A DNA stretch of 64,000 nucleotides, taken from contig CAXXKO010000030.1 of NCBI GenBank assembly GCA_963666705.2, positions 62,001 through 126,000 of the forward strand, in the 5' to 3' direction. Shown here one piece after another: positions 1-9,432 of this stretch (position 1 is its first letter; every line of letters begins with the position of its first letter). The notes under the pieces are model-generated. The model saw nothing but the letters and a program-made list of their open reading frames with translations, had not been told where the DNA came from and made no database searches. Source of the stretch: G963666705 sp963666705 (lineage in GTDB: Bacteria; Pseudomonadota; Alphaproteobacteria; CADEGL01). The position numbers were made by a program, and so were the translations under genes.

Positions 1-232
1 CGACGCCGATCCATTTGAGGCCCGCGCGCGGCGGGCTCTCCATGCCCGCGGGCATGGACAGGAAGAGCGCGCCGCCCGGCGATTGGAGCAACTGCTTGGG
101 CTTCATGGCGGTGCGACCCGCCGCCTTCTCGCGGAACATGGCCTCGAGCGCGCCCTCGGCCTCACCCGGCGTCACGCCGCAGCGTTCCACGTCCGCGTTG
201 GACAGATAGAGTATTTCCGCGCCGAGTTTCAT
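1..232 (-). CDS. Ornithine cyclodeaminase/mu-crystallin family protein, N-terminal part
   Basis: Reading the minus strand from an ATG at 232 gives 77 residues that run off the window edge without a stop. The start reads MKLGAEILYLSNADVE, and further on come MKPKQ, LFLSMPAG and GLKWIG. This is the N-terminal pattern of the ornithine cyclodeaminase / mu-crystallin / ketimine reductase family: a short beta strand with 'LS..DV', then the substrate-binding Lys region and the 'MPA' strand. These are NAD(P)-dependent enzymes acting on amino or imino acids. The NAD-binding domain lies outside the window, so the substrate (ornithine, alanine or a cyclic imine) cannot be told. A GGGAG about ten bases upstream supports the start. 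It is transcribed away from the CoA-transferase gene. Confidence 0.72.
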   Translation of the reverse strand, partial: MKLGAEILYLSNADVERCGVTPGEAEGALEAMFREKAAGRTAMKPKQLLQSPGGALFLSMPAGMESPPRAGLKWIGV

Positions 233-351
233 GCCCGCGTGCTCCCGCGTCCCCGCGCCACTCTGCACGGGCACTCCGAGGCGAACAACCGTTTTGTGCC
301 GGCGGCGGGGCTCGTCTAGGATCGCCACCGTCAGCGATACCGACACTCATG

Positions 352-440
352 CTTCGACAGGCTCAGCATGAGGGCCTCCCGCGGAATCGGTGGAAACATC
401 TTCCCGAGCCTGGTGACGCCTCACCCTGAGCCTGTCGAAG
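352..440. repeat. REP-like inverted repeat
   Basis: Two 21-base arms face each other: 352-372 begins CTTCGACAGGCTCAGCATGA, and 420-440 is its near-perfect reverse complement ending CCTGTCGAAG. The arms are separated by about 47 bases. The same arms recur at 55163-55266 and several times in 57645-57973, so this is one member of a dispersed palindromic repeat family. It sits in the gap between two divergently transcribed genes and could form a long hairpin. Confidence 0.85.
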
Positions 441-463
441 GGTGAGGCCGGCTCGGTGTCGAT

Positions 464-1717
464 ATGGAACTTGGCTCAACCACGAACCGGGACTCGGCAC
501 GGGGCGGCAATGGCGGCGATGCCCTCCCGCTCTCCGGCGTCCGGGTGCTGGACTGCGCCACCTACATCGCCGCCCCCGCGGCGGCGGCCATGCTGGCCGA
601 GTTCGGCGCCGACGTGATCAAGATCGAGAAGCCCGGCACGGGCGATCCCCTGCGCGTCTTCGGCATGCCGAGCGGCCGGCCCGATGCCACCCTCTCCTGG
701 CTCAACGAGGCGCGCAACAAGCGCTCCATCACCCTCGATCTGCGCAAGCCCAAGGGGGCCGCGCTGTTCAAGCGCCTCGCCACCGATGCCGACGTGGTGT
801 GCGAGAACTTCCGCCCCGGCACGCTGGAGCGCTGGGGCCTCGGCTGGGACGTGCTCGCCGCCCTCAACCCCGGCCTCGTCATGCTGCGCGTGACCGGCTT
901 CGGCCAGACCGGGCCCTACAAGGACCGGGTGGGCTTCGCCCGCATGGCCCACGCCTTCGGCGGCATCGGCTACCTCGCCGGCCATCCCGGCGAGCCGCCG
1001 GTCAACCCTGGCCCTTCCTCCCTCGCCGACTACATGGCCGCCGTCTACGGCGCCATGGGCGTGCTGCTGGCATTGCGCGCGCGCGACGCCTCGGGCCTCG
1101 GCCAGATGGTGGACCTGGGGCTCTACGAAGCGGTGTTCCGCTCCCTCGACGAGGCCCTGCCGGCCTTCGCCAAGCACGGCCGGGTGCGGGAGCCGAGCGG
1201 CTCGCGCACCCCCGCCGTCGCACCCAACGCCAACTTCCCCACGGGCGACGGCCAATGGGCCTCGCTCTCCTGCACCGACGACCGCATGTTCGGCCGTCTC
1301 GCCCAAGCCATGGGCCGGCCCGAACTGGCGGCCGACCCGCGGTATGCGAAGAACGCCGCGCGGCTCGAGAATCGCGACGAGGTCGAGGGCATGACCTCGG
1401 CCTGGACCGCCTCCCTCACCCGCGCGGCGCTGGTGGCGAAGTGCGAGGAATTCGAGGTGCCCTGCGCGCCCATCCTCTCCATCGCCGACATCTTCGCCGA
1501 CCCGCACTACCGCGCGCGCGAGAACTTCGCGGTGCTCGAGGACCCGGTGGCGGGCGAGGTGGTGCTGCCCAACGTGGCCCCCCGGCTCTCGCGCACGCCG
1601 GGCCGCGTGAGGTGGCTCGGCCCCACCCTCGGCGAGGCCAACGGGGACGTCTACGGCGGCGAGCTCGGCCTCACCGAGTCGGAGATCGCCGCCCTCGCGG
1701 CCGAGGGCGTGATCTGA
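464..1717 (+). CDS. CaiB/BaiF family CoA-transferase (class III)
   Basis: The product has 417 residues, a normal length for family III CoA-transferases, which move CoA between carboxylic acids through an aspartyl-CoA intermediate. After a short variable start the protein shows the family's nucleotide-fold opening (LSGVRVLDCATYIAAP), then ADVIKIEKPGTGDPLR and the block ENFRPGTLERWGL. Asp189 in LADYMAAVYGAMG aligns with the catalytic aspartate of formyl-CoA transferase and CaiB. The carboxylate substrate cannot be deduced. The gene stands alone, 122 bases before a transporter on the same strand. No strong ribosome site is visible before the chosen ATG, so a slightly later start is possible. Confidence 0.92.
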   Translation: MELGSTTNRDSARGGNGGDALPLSGVRVLDCATYIAAPAAAAMLAEFGADVIKIEKPGTGDPLRVFGMPSGRPDATLSWLNEARNKRSITLDLRKPKGAALFKRLATDADVVCENFRPGTLERWGLGWDVLAALNPGLVMLRVTGFGQTGPYKDRVGFARMAHAFGGIGYLAGHPGEPPVNPGPSSLADYMAAVYGAMGVLLALRARDASGLGQMVDLGLYEAVFRSLDEALPAFAKHGRVREPSGSRTPAVAPNANFPTGDGQWASLSCTDDRMFGRLAQAMGRPELAADPRYAKNAARLENRDEVEGMTSAWTASLTRAALVAKCEEFEVPCAPILSIADIFADPHYRARENFAVLEDPVAGEVVLPNVAPRLSRTPGRVRWLGPTLGEANGDVYGGELGLTESEIAALAAEGVI

Positions 1718-1839
1718 GGCGCCGTGCCGGTTCCAGATAAGTATACAGGCACCGGCAAGTAAGCGACTTGCTCGAAATCGCCCCCGGGCGGCCCGCGAGT
1801 GCTGGCGCCGGAAGTTCGTGGGCCCTAACATCCCGACCC

Positions 1840-2751
1840 ATGAATACGGCTCCCACGAACAGCGGCAAGGCGGGCGGGCGCGGCGTCAGGATCGCGCTGC
1901 TCATGCTCTTCGGCAGCACGCTTCTGGTCGGATTCTCGGGCACGCTCGCGCGTCTGAGCGAGGTCGGGCCGCTCGGCACCGCGTTCTGGCGCATGGGGCT
2001 CGCCGTGCCCGTGATCTTCATCTGGATGGCCGTCGAGCCCAGAAAAACCGCCGGGCGGCGGCGGCCCATCGGGCGCCTCGACTATATCCTGCTGGTGGCA
2101 GGCGGGGTGCTGTTCGGCGTCGAGATCGGCATCTGGCACTGGTCGCTGCAGTTCACTTCGGTCGCCAACGCGACCTTCCTCAGCAACTCGGCCCCCATTG
2201 TCGTCACCCTCGGCGGATGGCTCGTGTTCGGCCACCGGGTGTCGGGCCGCTTCCTCCTGGGCATGGCCATATCGCTCGCCGGCGGTGCCGTGCTGATGGG
2301 CGAGAGCCTCTCGATCGGCCTCACGAACCTGGCCGGCGACGCCATCGCCGTGGTGGCCGCCATCCTGTTCGGCGGCTACATCCTGGTGATCGCGCGCCTG
2401 CGGGCGGATTTCGCGACCTCCACCGTCATGGCCTGGACCTGCGTCGTGGGCGCGGCCGTCCTGCTGCCCCCGGCGCTGCTGACGGAGGCGGCGCTGTTCC
2501 CCGCCTCGCTCGCCGGATGGGCCATCGTCATCGCAATCGCCGTCGCCTGCCAGGGCCTGGGACAAAGCCTGCTGACCTTCGCCCTCGCCCACCTACCCGC
2601 CGCCTTCTCCTCCGTCGGCTATCTGGTGGTGCCGGTGACGGCGGCGCTCGCCGCCTGGGCCGTCCTCGGCGAGCCGGTCAGCCCCGTCCAGGGCCTCGGC
2701 GCCGCCATCGTGCTCGCCGGCGTGATCCTGGCGCGGCGCGGCAGCCGGTGA
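1840..2751 (+). CDS. EamA/DMT-family transporter
   Basis: This is a 303-residue integral membrane protein of the drug/metabolite transporter superfamily, with about ten hydrophobic segments arranged as two EamA repeats. Examples are LLMLFGSTLLVGFSGTLARL at the start of the first repeat and AGDAIAVVAAILFGGYILV at the start of the second. The glycine-rich C-terminal helix pair ending in VLAGVILARRG is typical. The frame is open upstream to 1768, but the ATG at 1840 places the first membrane helix about 20 residues in, as usual for the family. The substrate is unknown; relatives export amino acids or small metabolites. Two other DMT genes occur in this window (25354 and 42549). Confidence 0.88.
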   Translation: MNTAPTNSGKAGGRGVRIALLMLFGSTLLVGFSGTLARLSEVGPLGTAFWRMGLAVPVIFIWMAVEPRKTAGRRRPIGRLDYILLVAGGVLFGVEIGIWHWSLQFTSVANATFLSNSAPIVVTLGGWLVFGHRVSGRFLLGMAISLAGGAVLMGESLSIGLTNLAGDAIAVVAAILFGGYILVIARLRADFATSTVMAWTCVVGAAVLLPPALLTEAALFPASLAGWAIVIAIAVACQGLGQSLLTFALAHLPAAFSSVGYLVVPVTAALAAWAVLGEPVSPVQGLGAAIVLAGVILARRGSR

Positions 2752-2834
2752 GGGGAACTCATTAAGGTGGGGGAAAGTGTCGTAAATAATGACTTTTATG
2801 TATTCTGTATGACGATATTATACACACTGATGTC

Positions 2835-3005
2835 ATGTTCGACATCCCAAGCACCCGCAGCGCACAACAGGGAAATCCCCTCCAGGGACTTGCGGACCGC
2901 CAACAGCTGCGTGTCGGCGACTGGTGGGTCAGCTATGGAATCCACCGCGCCTCACGCATGCTGGAGGTGTTCGAGGTCGCATCCAGAGGAGAAGCCTATC
3001 GATGA
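2835..3005 (+). pseudogene. Truncated RelE/ParE-type toxin remnant
   Basis: This short frame of 56 codons ends in LRVGDWWVSYGIHRASRM...RGEAYR, which matches the C-terminal half of RelE-type mRNA interferases ('LRVGDWRVIYEI....RGxAYR'). The first half of a normal 85-95 residue toxin is missing. Upstream the same frame reaches a stop at 2790, and the DNA there (2755-2835) is unusually AT-rich for this genome. The stop codon overlaps the start of the antitoxin gene (ATGA at 3002-3005), the usual coupling in toxin-antitoxin pairs. The remnant has probably lost activity because the N-terminal strand and helices are gone. A start at an upstream non-ATG codon cannot be excluded but would still give a short protein. 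Confidence 0.7.
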
Positions 3006-3385
3006 GCCCAACGCCCAAGGCCGGCGCCACCCATATTCAGTACATCCCCCGTGAGGGCGAGCCGGAGTATGCCATCCTGCCGATCGTAGAGTACCGGCGG
3101 CTGGCCGAGCTCGACGAGGACTCGGCCGCGACGGCGGCCTATCACCGCACGCGTGGTGACGCGCTGGTGCCCGGCGCCGTGGTCGACGCGCTCGGCGAAG
3201 GCCAGAATCCCGTCCGCGCATGGCGCAAGCACCGTAGCCTGACCCAAGCGGCACTGGCCAGGGCCGTCGGCGTCTCCCGCGCCTACGTGGCCGGCATCGA
3301 GACCGGTCGCGCCGCGGGCTCGGTGCGCGCCCTCAAAGCCATCGCCGAGGCTCTTGGTGTGGATCTCGACGATCTGGTGCGTTGA
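3002..3385 (+). CDS. HTH (XRE-type) antitoxin of a RelE-like pair
   Basis: This 127-residue protein has a C-terminal helix-turn-helix at about residues 75-127 (RKHRSLTQAALARAVGVSRA, then YVAGIETGRAAG, then LKAIAEALGVDLDDLV), the Xre/Cro type. The N-terminal part carries a short strand-rich segment (EPEYAILPIVEYRRL) often seen in antitoxins that pair with RelE-type toxins. It starts inside the stop codon of the toxin remnant. Antitoxins of this type repress their own promoter and bind the toxin. With the toxin truncated, it may be kept only as a regulator. The frame extends upstream to 2924, but the coupled ATG at 3002 is the better start. Confidence 0.85.
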   Translation: MSPTPKAGATHIQYIPREGEPEYAILPIVEYRRLAELDEDSAATAAYHRTRGDALVPGAVVDALGEGQNPVRAWRKHRSLTQAALARAVGVSRAYVAGIETGRAAGSVRALKAIAEALGVDLDDLVR

Positions 3386-3436
3386 CCCTCCGATGATGAG
3401 CTTCCATGCAGGCCCGCCACTGGTGGCGCCGGCCGC

Positions 3437-4714
3437 ATGAAGGAACGCGCCCGGCGCCCGGGCTGGTGGCTGTGGGTCATCTGGCTGCCGAGCGCGCTCT
3501 TCTTCGCCTACAACTTCTTCCAGCGCACGGCGCCCAGCGTGATGGCGGGCGAGCTGATGCGCGACTTCGCCGTGGGCGGCTGGCTGCTCGGCAACCTCAC
3601 GGCCTTCTATTTCTATTCCTACGCCGTCATGCAGCTCGCCGTGGGTGTGCTGCTCGACCGCTTCGGGCCGCGGCCGGTCCTGACCGCGGCCGCCCTCGCC
3701 GCCGGCGCCGGCACGGTGCTGTTCGCCACCGCCCAGGACCTGAACGTCGCCTACCTCGGCCGGCTCCTGATCGGCGCCGGGGTGAGCTTCGGCTGGATCG
3801 GCACCCTCGTGGTCATCGCCCTCTGGTTCCCACCCCGCAGGTTCGCGCTCATGGCCGGGATCGCCTCGCTCGTCGGCATGGGCGGCGGCATCCTGGCGCA
3901 GGCGCCGCTCGCCGCCTTCATCGAAGCCGCCACCTGGCGCGAGGCCATGCTGACGGCCGCCGCCGTCTCATTCGCCATCGCCGGGCTGGTGTGGCTCTTG
4001 ATACCGGGCGGTGCCGCGGCGCGCGGGCAGATGGCGGCGCCCGCGACGGCAGCGCCGCTGCTCGACGGGCTGCGCCGCGCCGTCCGCTCGCACCAGACCT
4101 GGCTCATCGGCCTCTATATCAGCACCACGGTAGTGCCCTATATCGGCCTCGCGGCACTGTGGGGCGTGCCCTACCTCACCCAGGCCCACGGCATGAGCCG
4201 GACCCAAGCGGCCCTCGGGCTCTCGCTCCTGCTCGGCGCCCAAGGCCTCATGAGCCCGGTCATGGGCTGGGTCTCCGACGCCATCGGCCGGCGCAAGCCG
4301 ATCCTGTTCCTCTGTTCCTGCCTCGAGCTGATCGCCCTCTCAGCGATCCTCTATCTGCCCGGCCTGCCCCACTGGGCCGTCCACGCCCTTCTGTTCCTCC
4401 TCGGCACGGGCTCTGCGGGCATCGTCATCGGCTTCGCGACGGGGCGCGAATCGAGCCCGGCCGGCGAGGCGGGCGCCGCGCTCAGCACCATCAACGCCAT
4501 GGTCATGATCGCTGCGGCCCTGATCCACCCGGCCGTCGGCTATGCCCTCGACCTCAACTGGGGCGGTGTCGAGATCGACGGCGCGCGCCAATACTCGACG
4601 GCGGCCTACCAGTCGGCGATGATGATGCTGCCGGGCGCGACCCTGGTGGGGATGATCGCCGCCCTCCTCATTCGAGAGACCGGGGCCGGCGGCGGCGCGG
4701 CAAAGCACACCTGA
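3437..4714 (+). CDS. MFS transporter
   Basis: This 425-residue membrane protein has twelve predicted helices in two halves. It opens with a cytoplasmic basic stretch (MKERARRPGWW), and the first-half loop motif GVLLDRFGPRPVL corresponds to the conserved major-facilitator 'G.l.DrfGrr' sequence. A matching second-half loop reads GWVSDAIGRRKPIL. The gene is followed after 15 bases by hydroxypyruvate isomerase and glycerate 2-kinase genes in one apparent operon. That suggests, by inference, import of a hydroxy-acid such as glycerate, glyoxylate or a tetronate. A long overlapping frame at 3406-5442 is arginine-rich and is a shadow of this gene. Confidence 0.9.
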   Translation: MKERARRPGWWLWVIWLPSALFFAYNFFQRTAPSVMAGELMRDFAVGGWLLGNLTAFYFYSYAVMQLAVGVLLDRFGPRPVLTAAALAAGAGTVLFATAQDLNVAYLGRLLIGAGVSFGWIGTLVVIALWFPPRRFALMAGIASLVGMGGGILAQAPLAAFIEAATWREAMLTAAAVSFAIAGLVWLLIPGGAAARGQMAAPATAAPLLDGLRRAVRSHQTWLIGLYISTTVVPYIGLAALWGVPYLTQAHGMSRTQAALGLSLLLGAQGLMSPVMGWVSDAIGRRKPILFLCSCLELIALSAILYLPGLPHWAVHALLFLLGTGSAGIVIGFATGRESSPAGEAGAALSTINAMVMIAAALIHPAVGYALDLNWGGVEIDGARQYSTAAYQSAMMMLPGATLVGMIAALLIRETGAGGGAAKHT

Positions 4715-4729
4715 GGAGAGGAAGGAGCC

Positions 4730-5508
4730 ATGCCCAAATTCGCGGCCAACCTCTCGACCATGTTCGCGGAGCACCCGTTCCTCGACCGCTTCGAGGCGGC
4801 CGCGCGGGCCGGATTCGAGGCCGTCGAGTGCCAGCAGCCCTACGCGGCGACGGTCAAGGACATCGCCGCCCGGCTCAGCGACAACGGCCTCGGCCTCGTC
4901 CTCCACAACACGCCCGAGGGCGGCCCCGGCGACCGCGGCATCGCCTGCCACCCGGGCCGCGGGGACGAGTTCCGCGACAGCATCCTCCTGGCGCTCGACT
5001 ATGCCGCCGCCCTCGGCTGCCGGCACCTCCACTGCATGGCCGGGGTGGCGCCCGCCAATGCCGAGCCCGAGGCCGTGCGCGACACCTATCTCGAGAACCT
5101 GGCCTTCGCCGCCGAGGCGGCGGCGCCGGCCGGCGTCACGCCCCTCGTCGAGCCCATCAACACCCGCGACGTGCCCGGCTACTTCATGACCCGGACCGAC
5201 CAGGCCCTCGAGGCCATCACGGCGGCCGGCGGCGGCAACCTCGGCCTCCAGTTCGACCTCTACCACCGCCAGATCGTGGAGGGCGACCTGATCCCCACCC
5301 TCGAGCGGGTGCTGCCGCACATCCGCCACATCCAGATCGCCGACACCCCGGGGCGGCACGAGCCGGGGACGGGCGAGATCAACTACCCGGTCGTCCTCGA
5401 GCGCCTCGACGCGCTCGGCTACGCCGGCTGGGTGGGCTGTGAGTACCGGCCGCGCGCGGGCACGCTGGACGGACTCGGCTGGATCCGGCCCTGGCTGCCG
5501 GCCGCCGC

Positions 5509-5512
<4 letters not shown>
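4730..5512 (+). CDS. hyi: Hydroxypyruvate isomerase family TIM-barrel protein
   Basis: The 260-residue protein has the full Hyi/OtnI pattern: an opening MPKFAANLSTMFAE, the internal LVEPINTRDVPGYFM, GLQFDLYHRQIVEGD and the late HIQIADTPGRHEPGTGEINY. These contain the conserved Glu, Asp, His and Glu metal and acid/base residues of the AP-endonuclease-2 type barrel. Hyi interconverts hydroxypyruvate and tartronate semialdehyde; the near relative OtnI isomerizes 2-oxo-tetronates, and sequence alone does not separate them. An AGGAGAGGAAGGAG stretch ahead of the ATG is a very strong ribosome site. The stop overlaps the GTG start of the kinase gene, indicating translational coupling. Confidence 0.9.
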
Positions 5513-6750
<1,238 letters not shown>

Positions 6751-6775
6751 GCCAGCACGGGAGGAGCACCACACC

Positions 6776-7924
6776 ATGAGCAGCGCGCGAGATATATTCG
6801 AGCCGAGCCACTACACGAACGTGCGCAAGCCGCTCCCCGAGGCGGAGACGCTGCCGGCGTGGTGCTATACCGACCCGGCCTTCACGGCGCGCGAGGTCGA
6901 GGAAATCTTCCTCAAGGTCTGGATCTTCATCTGCCGCGCGGACGAGCTGCCCGAGGCCGGCGACTACGCCTCGGTGGATACGGCGGGCGGGCCGGTGATC
7001 GTCGTGCGCGGCCGCGACGGCACCCTCCGCGCCCACGCCAACAACTGCCGGCACAGGGGTTCGCGCCTCCTCTACGGCAAGGGCAACTGCAAGCGCGCCA
7101 TCATGTGCCCCTACCACGCCTGGACCTACGACTTGGACGGCCGCCTCACCGGCGCGCCGGACATGGAGCGCACGGCCGGCTTCGACAAGGCGAACTACCG
7201 CCTCCACCCGGTGCGGCTCGAAGTGTGGGACGGCTTCGCCTTCATCAACTTCAACCCCGCGGGCGAGAGCCTGATCGAGTATCTGGGCGACATGCCCGAG
7301 CGCTTCGCGCCCTACGGCTTCTCGGACTGGGTCTGCGTGCGCCGCTCGGTCTACGAGCTCGACTGCAACTGGAAGCTTCTGATCGAGAATGCGCTCGAGG
7401 CCTACCACACGACCACGGTCCACGCGGATTCGCTCGGCACGCAAGTCAGCGAGGACGTGACGACGGACGGCAATTGGGAGGCCCTCTACCTGCCGGGCGA
7501 GACCAGCGTCTCGATCCTGCCGGGCGAGACCGCCCCCTTCCCCCACGTCGCGAACCTGCCCGGCGAGCTCGCGCATGGCGCCTACTTCACGGTGATCTAC
7601 CCCAACACCCAGTTCGCCTGCACCCAGGACAGCATGTGGTGGCTTACCTTCACGCCCCTCGGCCCTGGCCGGTGCCGGGCCGACTTCGGCTTCGCCTTTC
7701 CCAGGGAGACGGTGGCCCAGCCCAAATTCGCGAAGGACGTCGAGGAATACTACCGTCGCTGGGACATGGGCATCGCCGAGGACAACGATACGGGCCAGCT
7801 CCAGCAGCGCGGCCTCGAATCGGTGCTCCATGTCCCCGGCCCCTATTCCTATCGCGAGCGCGTCGTCCACCTCCTCATCAACTGGATCCTGGACCGGGTG
7901 CTGGCGAGCGGCGAGCGCGCCTGA
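6776..7924 (+). CDS. Rieske non-heme iron oxygenase, alpha-subunit type
   Basis: The 382-residue protein carries a Rieske [2Fe-2S] site, Cys91-x-His93 and Cys111-x2-His114 (NNCRHRGSRLL and CPYHAWTYDLDGRL). It also has a mononuclear iron site, ENALEAYHTTTVH, with His211 and His216. The order Rieske domain then catalytic helix-grip domain is that of ring-hydroxylating and demethylating oxygenases. The length is slightly short but normal for family members acting on quaternary amines or carboxylates. It follows the kinase by 25 bases with a good GGAGGAG site, so it may be co-transcribed. No reductase or beta-subunit gene is nearby, so electrons must come from a partner elsewhere. The substrate is unknown. 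Confidence 0.92.
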   Translation: MSSARDIFEPSHYTNVRKPLPEAETLPAWCYTDPAFTAREVEEIFLKVWIFICRADELPEAGDYASVDTAGGPVIVVRGRDGTLRAHANNCRHRGSRLLYGKGNCKRAIMCPYHAWTYDLDGRLTGAPDMERTAGFDKANYRLHPVRLEVWDGFAFINFNPAGESLIEYLGDMPERFAPYGFSDWVCVRRSVYELDCNWKLLIENALEAYHTTTVHADSLGTQVSEDVTTDGNWEALYLPGETSVSILPGETAPFPHVANLPGELAHGAYFTVIYPNTQFACTQDSMWWLTFTPLGPGRCRADFGFAFPRETVAQPKFAKDVEEYYRRWDMGIAEDNDTGQLQQRGLESVLHVPGPYSYRERVVHLLINWILDRVLASGERA

Positions 7925-7985
7925 CCGGCCTGGCCCCGCCCAACGAGCGCTGGCGCCCCCGGCGGGCCGGGGCTAGGCTTGGCCC

Positions 7986-9404
7986 ATGAGACGATCGCGC
8001 CGCGCGAAGATCATCGCCACGCTGGGGCCGGCGAGCTCGGACGCCGACACCATCCGGGCGCTGTTCGACGCCGGTGTCGATGTCTTTCGCCTCAATTTCA
8101 GCCACGGCACCCACGCGGATCACGCCGAGCGGGTCGATATCCTGCGCCGGATCGAGGCCGATACGCGGCGGCCCATCGGCGTCATGCTGGACCTGCAGGG
8201 GCCGAAGCTGCGGGTCGGGAATTTCCCCGGCGGCCACGTGGATCTGGAGGCCGGCACGCCCTTCCGGCTCGAGCTCGCGGAGGGGGACGGCGACGCGCGC
8301 CACGCGTGCCTGCCCCATCCCGAGATCTTCTCGGCCCTCGAGGCGGGCAGCGCCCTCCTCATCGACGACGGGCGCATCCACCTGCGGGTGACCGAGGCGG
8401 GGAGCGACTTCGCGGAGACGGAGGTGGTGAGCGGTGGCGAGCTCAGCGACCACAAGGGCGTCAATGTGCCGGGCGTGGCGCTGCCCATCTCGCCCATCAC
8501 GGCCAAGGACCGGGAGGACCTCGAGTACGGACTCGACCTGGGCGTCGACTGGGTGGCCTTGAGCTTCGTGCAGCGGCCCGACGACATCACCGAGGCGCGC
8601 AACCTGATCAAGGGGCGGGCATCGATCCTGGCCAAGCTCGAAAAACCGGCGGCCATCGAGCGTCTGGAGGAGATCGTCGACCTTTCGGACGCGGTCATGG
8701 TGGCGCGCGGCGACCTCGGCGTCGAGCTGCCGCCCGAGGACGTGCCGATCCTGCAGAAACGCATCGTCCGGACCTGCCGGGAGGCGGGCAAGCCGGTGGT
8801 GGTCGCGACCCAGATGCTCGAATCCATGGTGCGCGACCCGCGCCCGACCCGGGCCGAGGCGTCCGACGTGGCGACGGCCATCTATGAAGGGGCGGACGCG
8901 GTCATGCTTTCGGCCGAGACGGCGGCGGGCCAGCACCCGATCGAGGCCGTGGCCATGATGGACCGCATCGTCGAGCGGGTGGAGCTCGACCCCAATTTCC
9001 GCAAGATCATGGATGCCGAGCACCCGGATCCCGAGCCGACCTCGGCCGACGCCATCACGGCGGCGGCGCGCCAGGTCGCCGGCACCCTTTCGGCGGCGGC
9101 CATCGTCACCTTCACGACCTCGGGCTCGACCACCCTGCGCGCGGCGCGGGAGCGGCCACCGGTGCCCATCCTCTGCCTTACCCCCGACCTCGGCACGGCC
9201 CGGCGCCTCGCACTCGCCTGGGGCATCCACGGGGTGCACACGTCCGATGTCACCGACGTGGACGAGATGGTGGCCGCCGCCTGCTGGTGCGCCGTCGAAC
9301 AAGGCTTCGCCGCGCCCGGCCAACGCCTCGTCATCACCGCCGGCATGCCCTTCGGCACGCCCGGGCGCACCAATCTCCTCCGCGTCGCCTGGATCGAGGA
9401 CTGA
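7986..9404 (+). CDS. pyk: Pyruvate kinase
   Basis: The 472-residue enzyme converts phosphoenolpyruvate and ADP to pyruvate and ATP in the cytosol. It opens with the family's RRAKIIATLGPASSD and has LNFSHGTHADH, DLQGPKLRVG, and the active-site signature ILAKLEKPAAIERL with Lys217 and Glu219. VARGDLGVELP and ATQMLESMVRDPRPTRAE follow. The B domain (residues about 70-165) and the C-terminal domain are complete. It is separated from the Rieske gene by 61 bases. Placed after glycerate 2-kinase it forms the end of a route from glycerate to pyruvate, with enolase assumed elsewhere. The ribosome site is weak. Confidence 0.96.
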   Translation: MRRSRRAKIIATLGPASSDADTIRALFDAGVDVFRLNFSHGTHADHAERVDILRRIEADTRRPIGVMLDLQGPKLRVGNFPGGHVDLEAGTPFRLELAEGDGDARHACLPHPEIFSALEAGSALLIDDGRIHLRVTEAGSDFAETEVVSGGELSDHKGVNVPGVALPISPITAKDREDLEYGLDLGVDWVALSFVQRPDDITEARNLIKGRASILAKLEKPAAIERLEEIVDLSDAVMVARGDLGVELPPEDVPILQKRIVRTCREAGKPVVVATQMLESMVRDPRPTRAEASDVATAIYEGADAVMLSAETAAGQHPIEAVAMMDRIVERVELDPNFRKIMDAEHPDPEPTSADAITAAARQVAGTLSAAAIVTFTTSGSTTLRAARERPPVPILCLTPDLGTARRLALAWGIHGVHTSDVTDVDEMVAAACWCAVEQGFAAPGQRLVITAGMPFGTPGRTNLLRVAWIED

Positions 9405-9432
9405 TTCCCGGCAAGGGCTGAGGGCTGGGGCG

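Noticed and set aside
2767..3054. Plus-strand frame overlapping the toxin remnant
   Set aside because: It reads the RelE-like segment in the wrong frame and has no motif of its own.
3406..5442. Long plus-strand frame of 678 codons overlapping the transporter and isomerase
   Set aside because: Arg- and Pro-rich composition without motifs; the overlapping frames encode complete known proteins.
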